The notes under the pieces: generated by a model
Database searches by the model: none
Seen by the model: the letters and a program-made list of their open reading frames with translations, nothing else
What the model was told of the DNA's origin: nothing
Shown: piece by piece, positions 49,358 to 63,461 of the stretch
Layout: every line of letters starts with the position of its first letter
How positions within the stretch are numbered: the first letter of the stretch is position 1
Position numbers and translations under genes: made by a program
DNA from: Adineta ricciae
Lineage: Eukaryota; Rotifera; Eurotatoria; Adinetida; Adinetidae
NCBI GenBank assembly: GCA_905250025.1
Contig: CAJNOJ010000440.1
Location: 1 to 64,000 of the forward strand
Reading direction: 5' to 3'
DNA length: 64,000 bases

Positions 49358-50119
49358 ATGGTAGACGAAGTGACTAAGAAAACTCTTTCGAATATTCCAT
49401 TGTTAAAGACCAAAGCAAGTCCACGTGATGGTGAACAGTGGCGACAACGTCTGAAAGAAGAACTTCAATCTCTAATTCAAGTAAGTAGACAGCCGAATGA
49501 TCTCTAAATACGTTCATTTGTGAGTTAGTATGTGAAAAACAATAAAGAAGCTGATAACGACTGGTTTCGTTTGGAATCAAATCAAGAAGGAACACGTTGG
49601 TGGGGCAAAGCTTGGACTATTCAAGATATGTTACGTTACGAATTTGATATTGAATTTGATGTAAATATAAGAAAAGCTGTTGCTCATCTGAACCCATCGA
49701 GCTCATTCTTCATCTAGATTCCAGTCACATATCCGATGTCTGCGCCAGAAATTGCAATACCTGATCTCGATGGAAAAACAGCGAAAATGTATCGGTAAGT
49801 ATTTGATTTGATTCGCATTGCAAACCTTGAACATAATTGTTTTGTCTAGTGGAGGCAAAATCTGTATGACTGATCATTTTCAACCATTATGGGCCCGAAA
49901 TGTACCTCGGTTTGGCATTGCTCATGCACTTGCTCTCGGTGTAAGTTTTCTTCCTTTCCAGACAGTGATCAATTAGTCTTCTCAATGTTAATGTTTAAAT
50001 AATAGCTCGGTCCATGGCTTGCTGTCGAAATACCAGACTTAATTGCTCGTGGTATTGTCGTCCATAAAGAAAAAACAGCGCCAACGACAACAGCTGATGG
50101 TTCATCATCGACAAAATAA
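49358..50119 (+). CDS. UFC1: UFC1, UFM1-conjugating (E2) enzyme
   Basis: E2 enzyme of the ufmylation pathway. Exons 49358-49480, 49529-49660, 49718-49794, 49850-49940, 50006-50119. The protein aligns along its whole length with vertebrate UFC1: [28 protein letters not shown] in near form ([20 protein letters not shown]), [33 protein letters not shown] with the catalytic cysteine, [11 protein letters not shown] and [16 protein letters not shown] short Thr/Ser tail extends the C-terminus. The ATG immediately follows a polypyrimidine-AG (CTTTTAG), and the stop of VPS25 is only 103 bp upstream on the same strand. Confidence 0.98.
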
Positions 50120-50837
50120 ATTCTGCGTACAAAAAAAAATCCACGAAAGAAATATCTTTTTATCTATTTATCGTTATATATTGTCGAATAAAGCAAATAT
50201 CAAACATCAGTGTTTTCTTCCAATTGCTGTCTTATAGAAGTTTTGAATGAATAGGTTCGAAATTAGAATCAATCAAGAGAACAATATCTGCAATTACCAT
50301 TTGTCAGGAAGTCCTTTCCTTTTCAAGTCGATGTGCATGAAAACGATGAACTTGGCTAGTACATGATTACATAGTATAACAGATGAGAAAGCGATCAGCA
50401 GTTGAGCGAGATAAACAATCAAATGTACTTTCTTCTCACTAGTTAAGAGAATGTAATCAAATATTTGTTAATTATTGATAAAATATTTTATCGATGAAAA
50501 TTGACATCGCCGAAAGAACTAATCGAGAGTCATTCTTGTTTCAGTTTACTTTTGCTGGTCATTTATTTGTACACATAAAGTCGTAATTCGAATTGAAAAA
50601 AGTATTTGCTTTACATAGAACAGTATAAATCGATTTGCACAGACAACGATGAAAACGATGACGGAATTTGGTTGTATTTTTTTTCTTGTGTTTGGTTCTA
50701 ATATACATCGAGTAAGAGAGAGAGACAGAGAGAAGGAGGAAAATAGGAAGCATAAAAGATGACTAGTGAAAAATAACAACGTCTATTTCACTGTAAAATA
50801 TATTTATATGTATAAATATATCATTCAAACGAAAGTT
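50120..50837. other. Convergent 3' spacer between UFC1 and GGPPS
   Basis: Only AT-rich sequence, and a GA microsatellite at 50714-50733. No gene recognised. Confidence 0.55.
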
Positions 50838-52521
50838 TCACGTATGATATCTACCATTCGTCGAATTCGTTGTTTTCGTTGTCATATGTTTATAAGGTTT
50901 AGTTGCTTCTTGTTGATCATTAATCTCACTGACATCGTCATCATCATCGATTTGATCATTCACAAATGTATCATCGTCTCCAACATCGTCATCTTCGTCA
51001 TTACCATTAGTTTGTTCATCGTCATGTTGAAATACTTCCATTAAGCCTTGAACGATATTTTCTAAGTAATTATTTCCACCTAAAGCATCAATCTCGTCAT
51101 AAACTTGTTTCGCTAAGTCATCACATGTTTGACGTGTATATTCAATCGAACCAAACTCATGTAACAATTGCACGCAGTAACGTTTCAAGTCCATATCATG
51201 TGTCCGTTGTTTTAATATATGAATGATTCGTGTATCTGTCTCACGTGTGTTCACAGCATGTAAGATCGGAAAAGAAAATTTTCCTTCGGTTAAATCTTCA
51301 CAGTAAGATTTATTATTGGTATATTCGTCTGATATTAAATTACAGTAATCATCGCGTATTTGAAATAAAAGTGATAATAATTGACATAATCTATCGAAAT
51401 TGTATGTATTACGTATTTCAACAGGAGCAAATAATTGCATGAGACGCACAGCTAAGTTGAATAGCCCACCACATTTTCTTATAACCATTTGTCGGTATTC
51501 ATCTTCGGATGGCGACACGAAATTGTCGCGCCACCAGATCTCCATCCCTTGGCCATGATGTAATTCTAACATTTGTTCTAAAAATGAAAAGACGCGATCA
51601 GATTTCGTGCTACTATCAGATACAGAACAGCGCCTATCATGAGACTCATAGGCCCCGATGATGACGGCGACGCACATCGTCTGATGTATATCAAGTTTGC
51701 CCTTTTTTTCACGGCAAAGATAAGCCAATTTAATTAGTTATTAAATCAAGGTTCTTTTTATAACCTACCCACATAGGAAAAAGCAAAAAAAGTGCACGCG
51801 AAATTCGATGCATCATTCTCTTTGATTATAAAAATCATCAAGTATTTACACATTGATTTGATAAGAAGGTCTTTCTATGAAGCACTATTACTCATGGGTC
51901 TAAATTAGTATCAATGAAAATCATACCGACGAAAATGTGTGTCACATCGCTATGTTTTAATATGAGAGCTTTTTGCATTGCTAAGAAATAGACATAATTG
52001 GCAGCATTGATTGTCAATGGTACGCCGTAGATACTATGAGCTACAGGCGAGCCGCGACGTAATTTTGAATTGTCTTCAATATCATCAATCAGTAACGATG
52101 CATTATGAAGCATTTCGACGAGTTCTCCAATAACGACAAGTTTCTCTTCAGGTATATTAAACCAATAATTAAATGCCTGGTGACAGAAATGAAATCTAGC
52201 TCATTTGTCATAGAAAATCAAAATTTTGTTTTACTTTAATCAATTTCGGACGAATTTGTTTGCCAGGAATAGTTCTTATATACTCATAAGGTTCCAGCAG
52301 GATCTATAATTCAATATTATAATTGCATATCCATGAAAACAAACATGACGTACTTTATTTTCTGGATCCGGGTCTGAAGATGAGACCTCATCGTTTTTTA
52401 ACATTGAGCAGAATGATCGAATAGATTTAGAAAATCTAGAACAAGAAAATGGATCTCTCGTTAGTAGGATTGGACAATCGTCGTTGCTTGTGGCGAGCGG
52501 GTAAATGAGATATTGCGTCAT
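50838..52521 (-). CDS. GGPS1: Geranylgeranyl diphosphate synthase
   Basis: Prenyltransferase making C20 geranylgeranyl diphosphate for protein prenylation. Exons 52521-52354, 52303-52235, 52176-51927, 51577-50838. Both aspartate-rich motifs are intact ([15 protein letters not shown] and FQIRDDYCN). Also present: [57 protein letters not shown] and [18 protein letters not shown], following the animal GGPS1 pattern. It differs by an N-terminal extension of about 55 residues before ILLEPYEYI and by an Asp/Glu-rich C-terminal tail of about 65 residues. The 349-bp intron before exon 4 contains an in-frame open stretch that is not family sequence. The start ATG is the first in frame. Confidence 0.95.
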
Positions 52522-54292
52522 GACATGAAGAGATGCCAATATACATATTTATACACGAGTCTGATGCTTAATTCGAAACACTGTTCGGCATCACGGCGAT
52601 GTAAATGCGAATATTTGCGCAGGCAAAAAAGAAAGAGAGCAAAGGAAATTGGTTTTATACTCTTTTACTCTTTGTGTCCCTCTCCTCTCTCTCTCTCTCC
52701 CTCTGTTCCTCTCTCCCTTTTCTCTCTGTACTTTACAATGGACGGTGTCGAATCGATAGATAGACATTGAGTTTAATCAAAATGGACAACAAACATCAAT
52801 CGACGACGACGCAGTTCGTTCGACGTTGCGTAATCTTTTGGTTGTTTGATATACATACATACGTGCACGTGTGTCACTGTGTATTTATATCTAAATTTGT
52901 CTGAACCGATATTCGGAAGTCTCATAATTATCCACCTATAATCAATAAAAGATGTGTCAATACTAGTTTATAGAAGGGGAAAAGAGCAACATATGCGGAT
53001 GAGACATATGATCGAATAGTAATACGCAAGTAAACACCTGCATGTGGTGTTGATGAGGTCAAAAGGCTATCATGCAGAGAGGGAGAGAGAGAAGAAAGAA
53101 AATGACGAAAGAATCATGAGAGGAAAATGTGATGAAAAGAGAAACTATTGAGTTTATTGAAGAGGACGACTGTATTTTTCGATCAGTATACATCGTTTTT
53201 ACCTGTTCGATAAGGAGCAATCGTAGTGTCCTGATATGCATATAACCAGCACGTCACTGTGATGATTCATTCATCGAATACTTGAGATTAACGTAGAGCA
53301 GACGTCAACATACGTATATCACACTTGTTTTGTGTATAGAAAAGAGACTCTAATAAAACACGCCAGTACGCGGCCGACAGAATAGTATTAGTTCTGATCC
53401 TGTATAGCAACCATTCTCTCGCTATTCTATACGTTTTCTCCAATTTCTATCTTTATTTGACGACAGGAAACACAAAATCTTTTGAAAAACGGCCTATTTA
53501 CTGACAGAAAAGAAAGAGAAAAAAAGACCCGACTCGTACGTACCTACTATATTTGATCAGAAAATAGTACAACTAGAAGTTTCTCAATCAACAGTGTGTA
53601 GTGCATTACATTTGAGGCCAGATGATAAAATAGACAGAACATACATCGGAGTAAAAGGTCACCGATTAGACGACGAGCAGACAATGATCAATCAATCGAA
53701 CGCATCGATTGCTTTGATCATATTTTCCTTTGCTCAACATGAACACATCTACATAGACATCATCAAGTAAGCAAAAGAAATCTCTCGGCAATTTGTCAAA
53801 ATGTATATTTTGATATAAATACCAAACACGCGATGTTACCGATGATAACAATGAGACTAATTGGTGAGGTTGAATAAATGTATAGTTAGCAAATGAATAT
53901 CTAGTAATGAAAAAGAAAGAGCTAGCTGATGGAACAAGAGAATGACGATGTCGATGATCAAAAAAAAAGAATCACATCACATCAATATTGACGAGAGAAT
54001 GAAAGATAGACGATGGTAAAAAGCTAATGTTATTCGCAAAAGCCATTAGATATCATGAATAGATCATTAGTCAAGGTCGTGAACATACACTCGACCTGCT
54101 GTGTTCATGGTCAGAACATGTACAGCGATTCTGTGTCATCAGCAACTGACTACTCGTAGAACATTCTGATTGATCAGAGTCTTCAACGAGGAAAAAAAGC
54201 CAACAAGTAAAGAACGAAGATATAAAAAGATCCTTTATGATATCTACAGCATGAATGAAATTAAAACAATATCAAAACAACGTAGACATGCA
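52522..54292. other. 1.8-kb spacer, no gene recognised
   Basis: Upstream of GGPPS. A CT microsatellite lies at 52680-52721, and GA tracts at 53075-53100. No protein family recognised on either strand. Confidence 0.55.
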
Positions 54293-55975
<1,683 letters not shown>

Positions 55976-56940
55976 ACCTGATGATCGTTGCAATAATCTA
56001 AATAGAAATTTTCCTCATACAATTTCTTCCTTTCTCTTCATTATTTCGCACTACATATAATTGAGTGCATATTAATTCAGCTGATGCAAACTGTACGTCA
56101 TGGTTGGCTACTTCAAATTAGTTGATGTATGCTTTTAATTGATGAACATGATTGGGCATTACATCGAATGATTTGCTCGATTTTCCAGTTTGAAAAGAGC
56201 AGTAAGAACAAACTAGAGGTCCTCGTTGACCATTTATGATTGCTTTCGAATATAAATAGGCGAAAAAAAAGTCTGTTTTATTGCTTGCGACTTACTTTTT
56301 AACTGGTTCGACCACTCGGTGAATCGAAATGATTATTTTATTCGCGAATGACATTGCTTTATCTAGAAACGAAAGAGAAAGACCACACTATGTCAATATT
56401 ATTCTGAAGCACCATTCTACAACAATATTAAAGAACGAAAAAGCAAATATCGCACGAAATTTACCTGTTTGTCATTCACCAACATGGTGAATAAGCTGAC
56501 ATCCTTTTATAAATAGAAAGAGAAATTACATAGCACACGCATAATTCTGATTCAGAATGACTAAGATGTATTCCGATCCGTACAACCAGGAGAAAAGAAA
56601 AAAAGACGAACATACCCAATAATACAATTACGTATATCGTTGATCTGGGAAATGACACAGAGTAGTTTACGTGGTATACTTCTTATAGATATGTCAACCA
56701 AAAATAGCACGCACACGTGACAGAACTATGACTTAAAAGACGTCATAGAACAAGATCGAATAAGTATATGGTGCTCGTTTTCAATCAACTAAACCGAATT
56801 TATCCGTACATTGATGACTCATTGACTGGGCGAAGATGTCATATCTTCGTGTTTTTTTTTATTAAATCAAAACAAATGAATCACAATGATATTCAAATGC
56901 ATTCTATGTGATCGAAAGAATGTAACTAGTAGTATATACA
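55976..56940. other. Spacer, no gene recognised
   Basis: Between the choline kinase start and the stop of the repeat-protein gene. It may contain an undetected 5' exon of the kinase. Nothing else is recognised. Confidence 0.45.
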
Positions 56941-59900
56941 TTAGAATTTTTCTGTTTGTAAAGGTTGTTGTTCTACTGTCGATGGTTTAAGTGGATCTTC
57001 GTAGCGTTGAAATGGATTGGAAATGATTCGTGTATGTATTTCAACGAATAGTGGAACATAGATAAGCCAATCAGTAAAATCAACATAGTTTTTGCCTTCG
57101 CGATCAAACTTTTTCTTGCACTAAAAAATATAAGAATAAATTTTAAAAAATTTTCAATCTTCAACGGTCATTACATGTTCGATATTCTCCTGTTCAATTC
57201 CACCGGCAGATAGTTCCACACATAATGTTTCTAATGGTACATAACCGTTGGGTGCAATCTTTTGACTTTTGTCTGCCATTAGATAGAACAATTCCTACGA
57301 ACGACGAAAGAAATCGAGTAAAGTTCAATTTCAAAATCGATACTAACCTTTGCTTTTTGCATTTTGATATCTAAGGCTTCATAATCGAATTTATTGATCA
57401 GATTACGTACAAACGGCCTAGAAGAAATAAACAGTGATTGAACGGATGCCAATGAAAGTTCCTACTCTATTTGATTAACAGTTTCTGAAAGTGCTGCAAT
57501 AATGCTGAAGACTCGTAAATTGATCCGCTTAACACCTGGAATTTTCAGAATCTAAATACGATTCCATATTATTCCTTTCAGGTACCGCGTGTGAAAGTAC
57601 ATACAAATTTAATGTAATGACATTCTTGATCAGAAAATAGATTGCCATTGATTTGTCGAAGTGCATTTTCAAGTTCTTCAATATTCATTTCATAATCCTA
57701 CACTCACAAATGAATATAAAACAATTATCCTAAGAAGTGTTTTCTCACGGTTGGTGGATGCAATGCGTTCCATAATGGACTTTGTTGCCGTCGAAATCTT
57801 TCGACGCGCTTATATTTGTACATGACTTTTTGTCGTTCTTCTTGATCAAGTGCAATTAAATGTTCGCGTTCACCTGAAGCGAAATTTCACATCATACTTC
57901 TGTTCATTCAAATTCGATTTGATAAACATACCAAGTAACATTTCAATTCTCATACGTAATTGGGTTAATTTACTTGTACTCCAACGCACTTGTCCATTGA
58001 GTTGTTTGATTTCCTCTCGACTATTGATCTAATGAAAAACTCATCGGATTTTCAATTCTATACCGTTCTCTCTTACAGTTTGTATTTGAGTTTTTGACAG
58101 ACGAGTTAATAACTGTTCAGTTGTATATGATGAGGCATAGCTTCTCAATTCGAAAATAGTTTTCTCAGTTGACTAGAAAATAGTATGGATTCGATGAGAT
58201 GAGAATGAACGAGTTGCTATCATACAAAATTCTTCTTTGGACTGAAGTCAGGATCTAGAACTTCAGGATAGAGTTCGACAATGGCTTCGGAAGTTAAATG
58301 ACTGATTTGTCCTGAAATAGAATGGCATGAGCGAAAAAGATTTCGACATGAACTTAGTCCTACCAGTTGATGCGTTTAATGTTTGAGTAACGTCTGTTTC
58401 TTTCATCCGAAGTCCATCAAGGATGAAATTGATTTTGTCAATCTTTCGAGCGGTTTCAGACTGTGAAGATATACATGGAGAGAAGATCATTGAATTTTTT
58501 TATCTTACTTTCACCGGTGGTTCATCATCGTTATAACGTTCAGTAACGATTTCTTTTTCGAAATTAAGCATAGATTGACTTCGTTGATTACCGAGACTAG
58601 TATCAATTGAGTAAAACGAACAATCAACAAGTGTACTATTTTACATACCTATTTTCATTTTCATCATCGTTACCATCAAACATTCGGTGTTGTTTCGAAC
58701 CACGTTTACGTCTTCGGCCACCCATATTCGTCCAAGCACTTCCCATGGTACTGCCTCGTTTCATATTTGTTATACTCGTCAAATCTGCTGGCGGATTTTG
58801 ACCAGGATATGCTTCTTTCTGATGTTTGATTGTATTCAAAAAGACACGTTCGTAGTTTATCATACGATCGGGACTGGAAGAAAAGGAAATTCATTGAGGA
58901 AAATAACATGATTTAATCAACTACGTACTGAATGATGCAGAATTTATAAAGATAATCCATTGGATCGATGATTTCTTCGAGACTAGACTTTGTTAATGGA
59001 GGAACATCAACAATACGTTTTTTCGCACGTTTTTTCCTACAATTAGAATTGCGATAGGTTAAAATGAAGACAAAACAAGGAACAAACGAACCTTAGTTCT
59101 TCCATGAGTCTCAGTCGAACTTCCGGCGTTAGATTAGGATCATTTAATAGAGCCTCTAAATCATTTTCATCGATTTTCGCCAATTTATCTGGATCAAGAA
59201 GCTGAAACACAAAATTTTGTAAACTTTCTCTAGTCAAAATTTGTTCGTACCGCTTTCATTGGATCGTCAGGTTTCTTCGGAGTTCTTTTCACCAAGGGTG
59301 GTATATTCTAAATGAGACCATCCATCTCAAAACATATTGTGTTTCCACGACTCAATACGTACGACTTTTGGTTTTTTCACCTGTGGTCTAGGAGTTGGTG
59401 TTATTCCTCCGACACCTTCGATGCCATTTAATAATGGATCGATCGCTAAAGTATCGCGAGTAGAACAGATGAGAACTTGAAGGATTTAAAAACAAAAGGA
59501 GAATTTACCTTTTAGTTTACTTCTGATCTTTGGATTTGAATTGATTTCTTTCAACAGTTTTTCTCGTATACTTGCTGGAAGATTTTTTAATTGAAGTAAC
59601 GCTGATATGACTTCTGCGGATAACTGTTCGAGATTTTTAACAATATCTTCGAGAATTTCAAGTGGAACCTCTCCCATATGTTCTAACAGTTTTTTTAACA
59701 CTTCCGGTGGAAGTTTATTGGCGCGCACTAAAAGTTCTTTGACCAATTTTGGCGTTAATGTGATAACTGATTTCTATAGATGATCAGAATGACGATGGGA
59801 AGAAATTTCTCAGAGGATTAACTTACGATTAATTCTGTGAGAAGTTCGGATGAAATACCGGCTGATGCGCGCAACATTTCTTGTAAGATCATGGCTTGAG

Positions 59901-62900
59901 TATTTGAATCAAGTTCTGGGAGATTATTGATGATTTCTTTCATAACACGCTGTTTAACATCCGACTGTAAACTTGGTAAGCTCCGCGCTAATTCAATCAG
60001 ATCCTTTCCCGACATCTTCTCAATACTCTTCAACACTTTTTCTAAGACTTCAGGCGAAATATCTTTGGAATTTTGCAGAACAGTAAGCAAGGTTGTTGGA
60101 TCGATGGGATTTTTCGTCATTTCTTCAATTAATTTTTGTTTCATTTCACTACTAATCTGTCCGCTATTCAATAGTTGTTGCAAGAGATCTTTTTTACTTG
60201 GATCATTGGCAAGATCTAGAAGAAAACGTCAATCTCACTATTTAGAAACGATAGTGAAGAAAACAAACCAGCTAAGAATCGATCACGTTCTTCAGGGCTC
60301 ATCTGATTCAAATTTTTGATCATTTCGTTCACTAGTTTCTTTCGTAATGCTGGATCTAAGCTATCGCGATTTTCTAACATCTTTTCAATTAATTTTTTGC
60401 GTTCTTCTAGAGGCAAATCGTCGACATTTTTCAACATTTCTTCTAATAATTTGGCTCGGACGGATGGATCCAAGTTTGGATTACTCAGCATCTTCTCCAT
60501 TAGTTTTGCTCGTTCTTCTGGTGGTAAATTATGCATTTCTCTCAATAAGTCACTGATCATTTGTTTTTGCACATCGACCGGCATACCTAAAGAAAAACCT
60601 TCGTTCAATGAAAAAGAAGAGAAACAAACACGTGAACGCACCCGCAGCTGATTTCAGTAGATCATCGACGAGTTTTTCTTTCATTTCGGGTGGTAATTCA
60701 TCGAATTTCTCCAGAATTTGCTTGAGTAATTCTTTCTGCTCTTTCGCTGATAAAGTTGTTATGTTCGATATCAACTGTGAGACGGTTTCCGGTGGAAGAT
60801 CTTTTAAATTTGAGACTAATTTATCCATTAACTGCTTTTTTACTGCCGGATCTGTGACACTATTGATTTCATTCATCAATTGGCCAAGAACTTTCTCGCG
60901 TTCTTCTTTAGTTAAACTAGAGGGATTTTCCAGAAGTTTCGAGAGCATCTTCACACGAGTCTCCTGATCCAAACCAGAATCCTTATTCAGTAAATCTTGA
61001 ATCTAAACCAGCAGAACAACACGTTTATACTCACTTCGACATAATCGGTAAACTTACAAGTTTTTCTTTCACAGCCGGTGGGAGATTTTCCACGTTGTCC
61101 AGCAGTCCTCTCATTACTCTCTCCTTCAAAACCGGATCAAGTCCATCCAAGTTTCTCATCAACGTTTCTAGCTGTTCGGCATTCAAATTTCCTTGATTTT
61201 TCAGCAGTTCACCAATAACAGCTGCTTTTTGTTCGTCGCTTAATTTATCCATCGAATTCATCACATCAGCAAGTAGTTTGTTTCGTAACTCTTCAGGTAA
61301 ATTATTCATATGTCGAGCTAATTCAGCCAGTGATGACGGTGCTAACTTATCGACAGATTTCAGTAATTCTGTCAGAACAGCTTGAGGCACATGAGCACTA
61401 TTTCGAATGATTTCTTCGAGAACTGATGGTGGCAAGTCGTCTTTTTTCTGAAGAATCTCTTGAAAGAGACGTTCCTGAAGATCTGCTGGTAAATCACTAA
61501 CGTTTTTAATCAATTCTTGAAATACACCAGCTGAAAGATTGGCTGCGTTATTCATAATTTCTTCTAAGATTTGTCGTTTCATTTCTGGATCGTCCAATTT
61601 CGAAGATTTCTCAATGATTTTTCGTAATAATTCATCACGTTGATCAGCAGGTACATCATCTAATGCATGGAGAAAATTCTGTAAAACTTGACCGTGCATT
61701 GTTGGATCAACGAGATCGAGATTGTTCAGAATTTCTCTCATTACGGTTTGCCGTAATGCAGGATCCATATTATCGACATTTTTCAATAATTCCACTACTA
61801 GTTTTCGTTTCATTTCTTCGGGTATCTCAGTAACATTTTTCAATATTTCAGCATAAACTGCAAAGAAAAATATACATGTTTCGATAAATCAGACTCAAAC
61901 TCTTTACTTCGATCGCGTAGTTCGGGTGGTAAATTATCAGATTTTTCTAGTAATTTCTCTAATAATTGTTGGCGAATATTGGCCGGAAGATTTGCTAAGT
62001 TCTTTGTTAATTCAGCTAGAACACGTTCGCGCTCTTCAGGCGATAAAGTAGCGAGACTGTCAATAAGATGTTGTAGAATTGTTTCACGCATAGATTCAGG
62101 GATATTATCCGCTTCACGTAGAAGATCCTGCAACAGTTGTATTTTGGCATCCGGAGTGAGGTTATCCAAATTTTGTATGATTTTTTCGATTAGTGCGTGG
62201 CGACTTTCTTCTGGAAGAGAAGAAATTTTCTTCACTAAATCACTTAGAATTTTCTGCCGATCATCTTCCGTTAAAGTATCGAGAGTAGCGAGAATGTGTT
62301 GAATGACTTGTTCACGAGCTTCAAGTGGAATATTGTCGATGGATTTGATCAATTGTTCCGTGACTAAAATATGTTTTTTTTCCAATGCACGTTGCGAGAA
62401 AATGATTTATTTTGTTTACCTTTCGCTCGTATGTCTGGCGGTAATGATTTCAAGTTTTGTGCTAACCCAACGAGTACTTTTTCTTGCATGGCATCTGTAA
62501 ACCAACAAGAGCGCACTGATGGTAAAAAAATTCGTAAAAAAACTGCCTTTTACCAGATAGTTTTCCTTCGCTAATCAATGTTGCTAAATGTAAGATGGCA
62601 TTATTTCGAATATTTTCTGGTAGGTCTTCTAATGATTGAAAATCATTTTGGAATAAACTGTCAAGTACACGTGCCATAATCATTTTTCTATCAGTGAAAA
62701 TTCGTGAAAATGAAAAATGAGGTTTCCTGGTATACTTACTCGCGATCGCTCATTAAACCAAAGCCAGCGAGAATTTTTTCTAATGATGATGGAGACGAGA
62801 CAATGGCTAGAAATAGTTGCTTAACGCTTTTCAACGAATCGAAATTGTTCATAAATTCTGGATGTGGTACAGCATAACCGTCTCGACAATATTGTTCCAT

Positions 62901-63461
62901 GGTGCGTCGAGTTACACTATTGTGACATTGATGAAATAGAATGAAGAAAGTATCATTCATCAAAACTCACTTCACTTGATCAAGTCGTCTATCAGGCAAA
63001 AGATTATTCTACAGGAAAATAGTGTATTTTCATCGGAAAGAAACTCTATCGTCATCCTTACCCAAAATGACATGTCCATATATTCTGTCGTCGATGCATC
63101 GAGCGATCTCGGTGGCTTTCTCAGAGCACGAAAGTCATCATAGTCCAAGGAGCGAGTGTAATCCGGTCTTGACGGCACAGGTGCGTGAGGTAAACTACAA
63201 ACACGAAATGTGATGTTTAGCAGTAGGTAAACGCTCTTACCGCCATTCCGTATCCGTCAATCGATGATGCGGCAGTGAAAGATTTGATTTGGCCTCGTAG
63301 ATCGCATTTTGATACGTCGTTTCAGTTTTTAAGATGAAGCCCGCCGCATTTCGTAGGACAATCTTTGGTAACTTCGGTGATTTCTGATTTTCTGCTTGAA
63401 CATTCTTTTTCTTCGATGTGCGTTCACCAAAGTACGAGATCGTTGCGCTATTGAAATCCAT
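56941..63461 (-). CDS. Large helical-repeat protein with EF-hand-like C-terminus
   Basis: Roughly 1,700-1,800 residues over more than twenty exons. Clear ones are 63461-63241, 63194-63062, 63008-62971, 62916-62740, 62687-62554, 62494-62420, 62363-61908, 61857-61058, 61002-60642, 60586-60269, 60215-59827, 59773-59509, 59445-59363 and 59307-59251. Residues from about 62,500 to 59,500 form about 45-50 amphipathic repeats of 19 or 15 residues, e.g. LLEEMLKNVDDLPLEERKK: a helix, then an L-P/D-P-E turn, then charged residues. After a basic linker (KKRAKKR, GGRRRKRGSKQ) comes a second helical region. A degenerate EF-hand pair sits at about 57420-57040, including KKKFDREGKNYVDFTDW. The protein ends QPLQTEKF. 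There is no signal peptide or membrane segment. I do not recognise a named family; a scaffold or cytoskeletal/ciliary role would be a guess. Confidence 0.8.
59509..62494 (-). repeat. About 45-50 coding repeats of 19/15 residues
   Basis: The repeats are divergent at the DNA level and recognised in protein: hydrophobic positions recur as aliphatic pairs, followed by N/D-x-L-P/D-P-E-x-R/K. The 19-residue form dominates at the N-terminal end (about the first thirteen units in a row) and 15-residue forms cluster in 61300-61500 and at the C-terminal end (59509-59780). The two lengths differ by four residues, one helical turn. Confidence 0.85.

Noticed and set aside
59927..60651. Serine/phenylalanine-rich plus-strand open frames
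   Set aside because: Antisense shadows of the helical-repeat coding sequence; composition is the complement of Leu/Glu/Lys codons.
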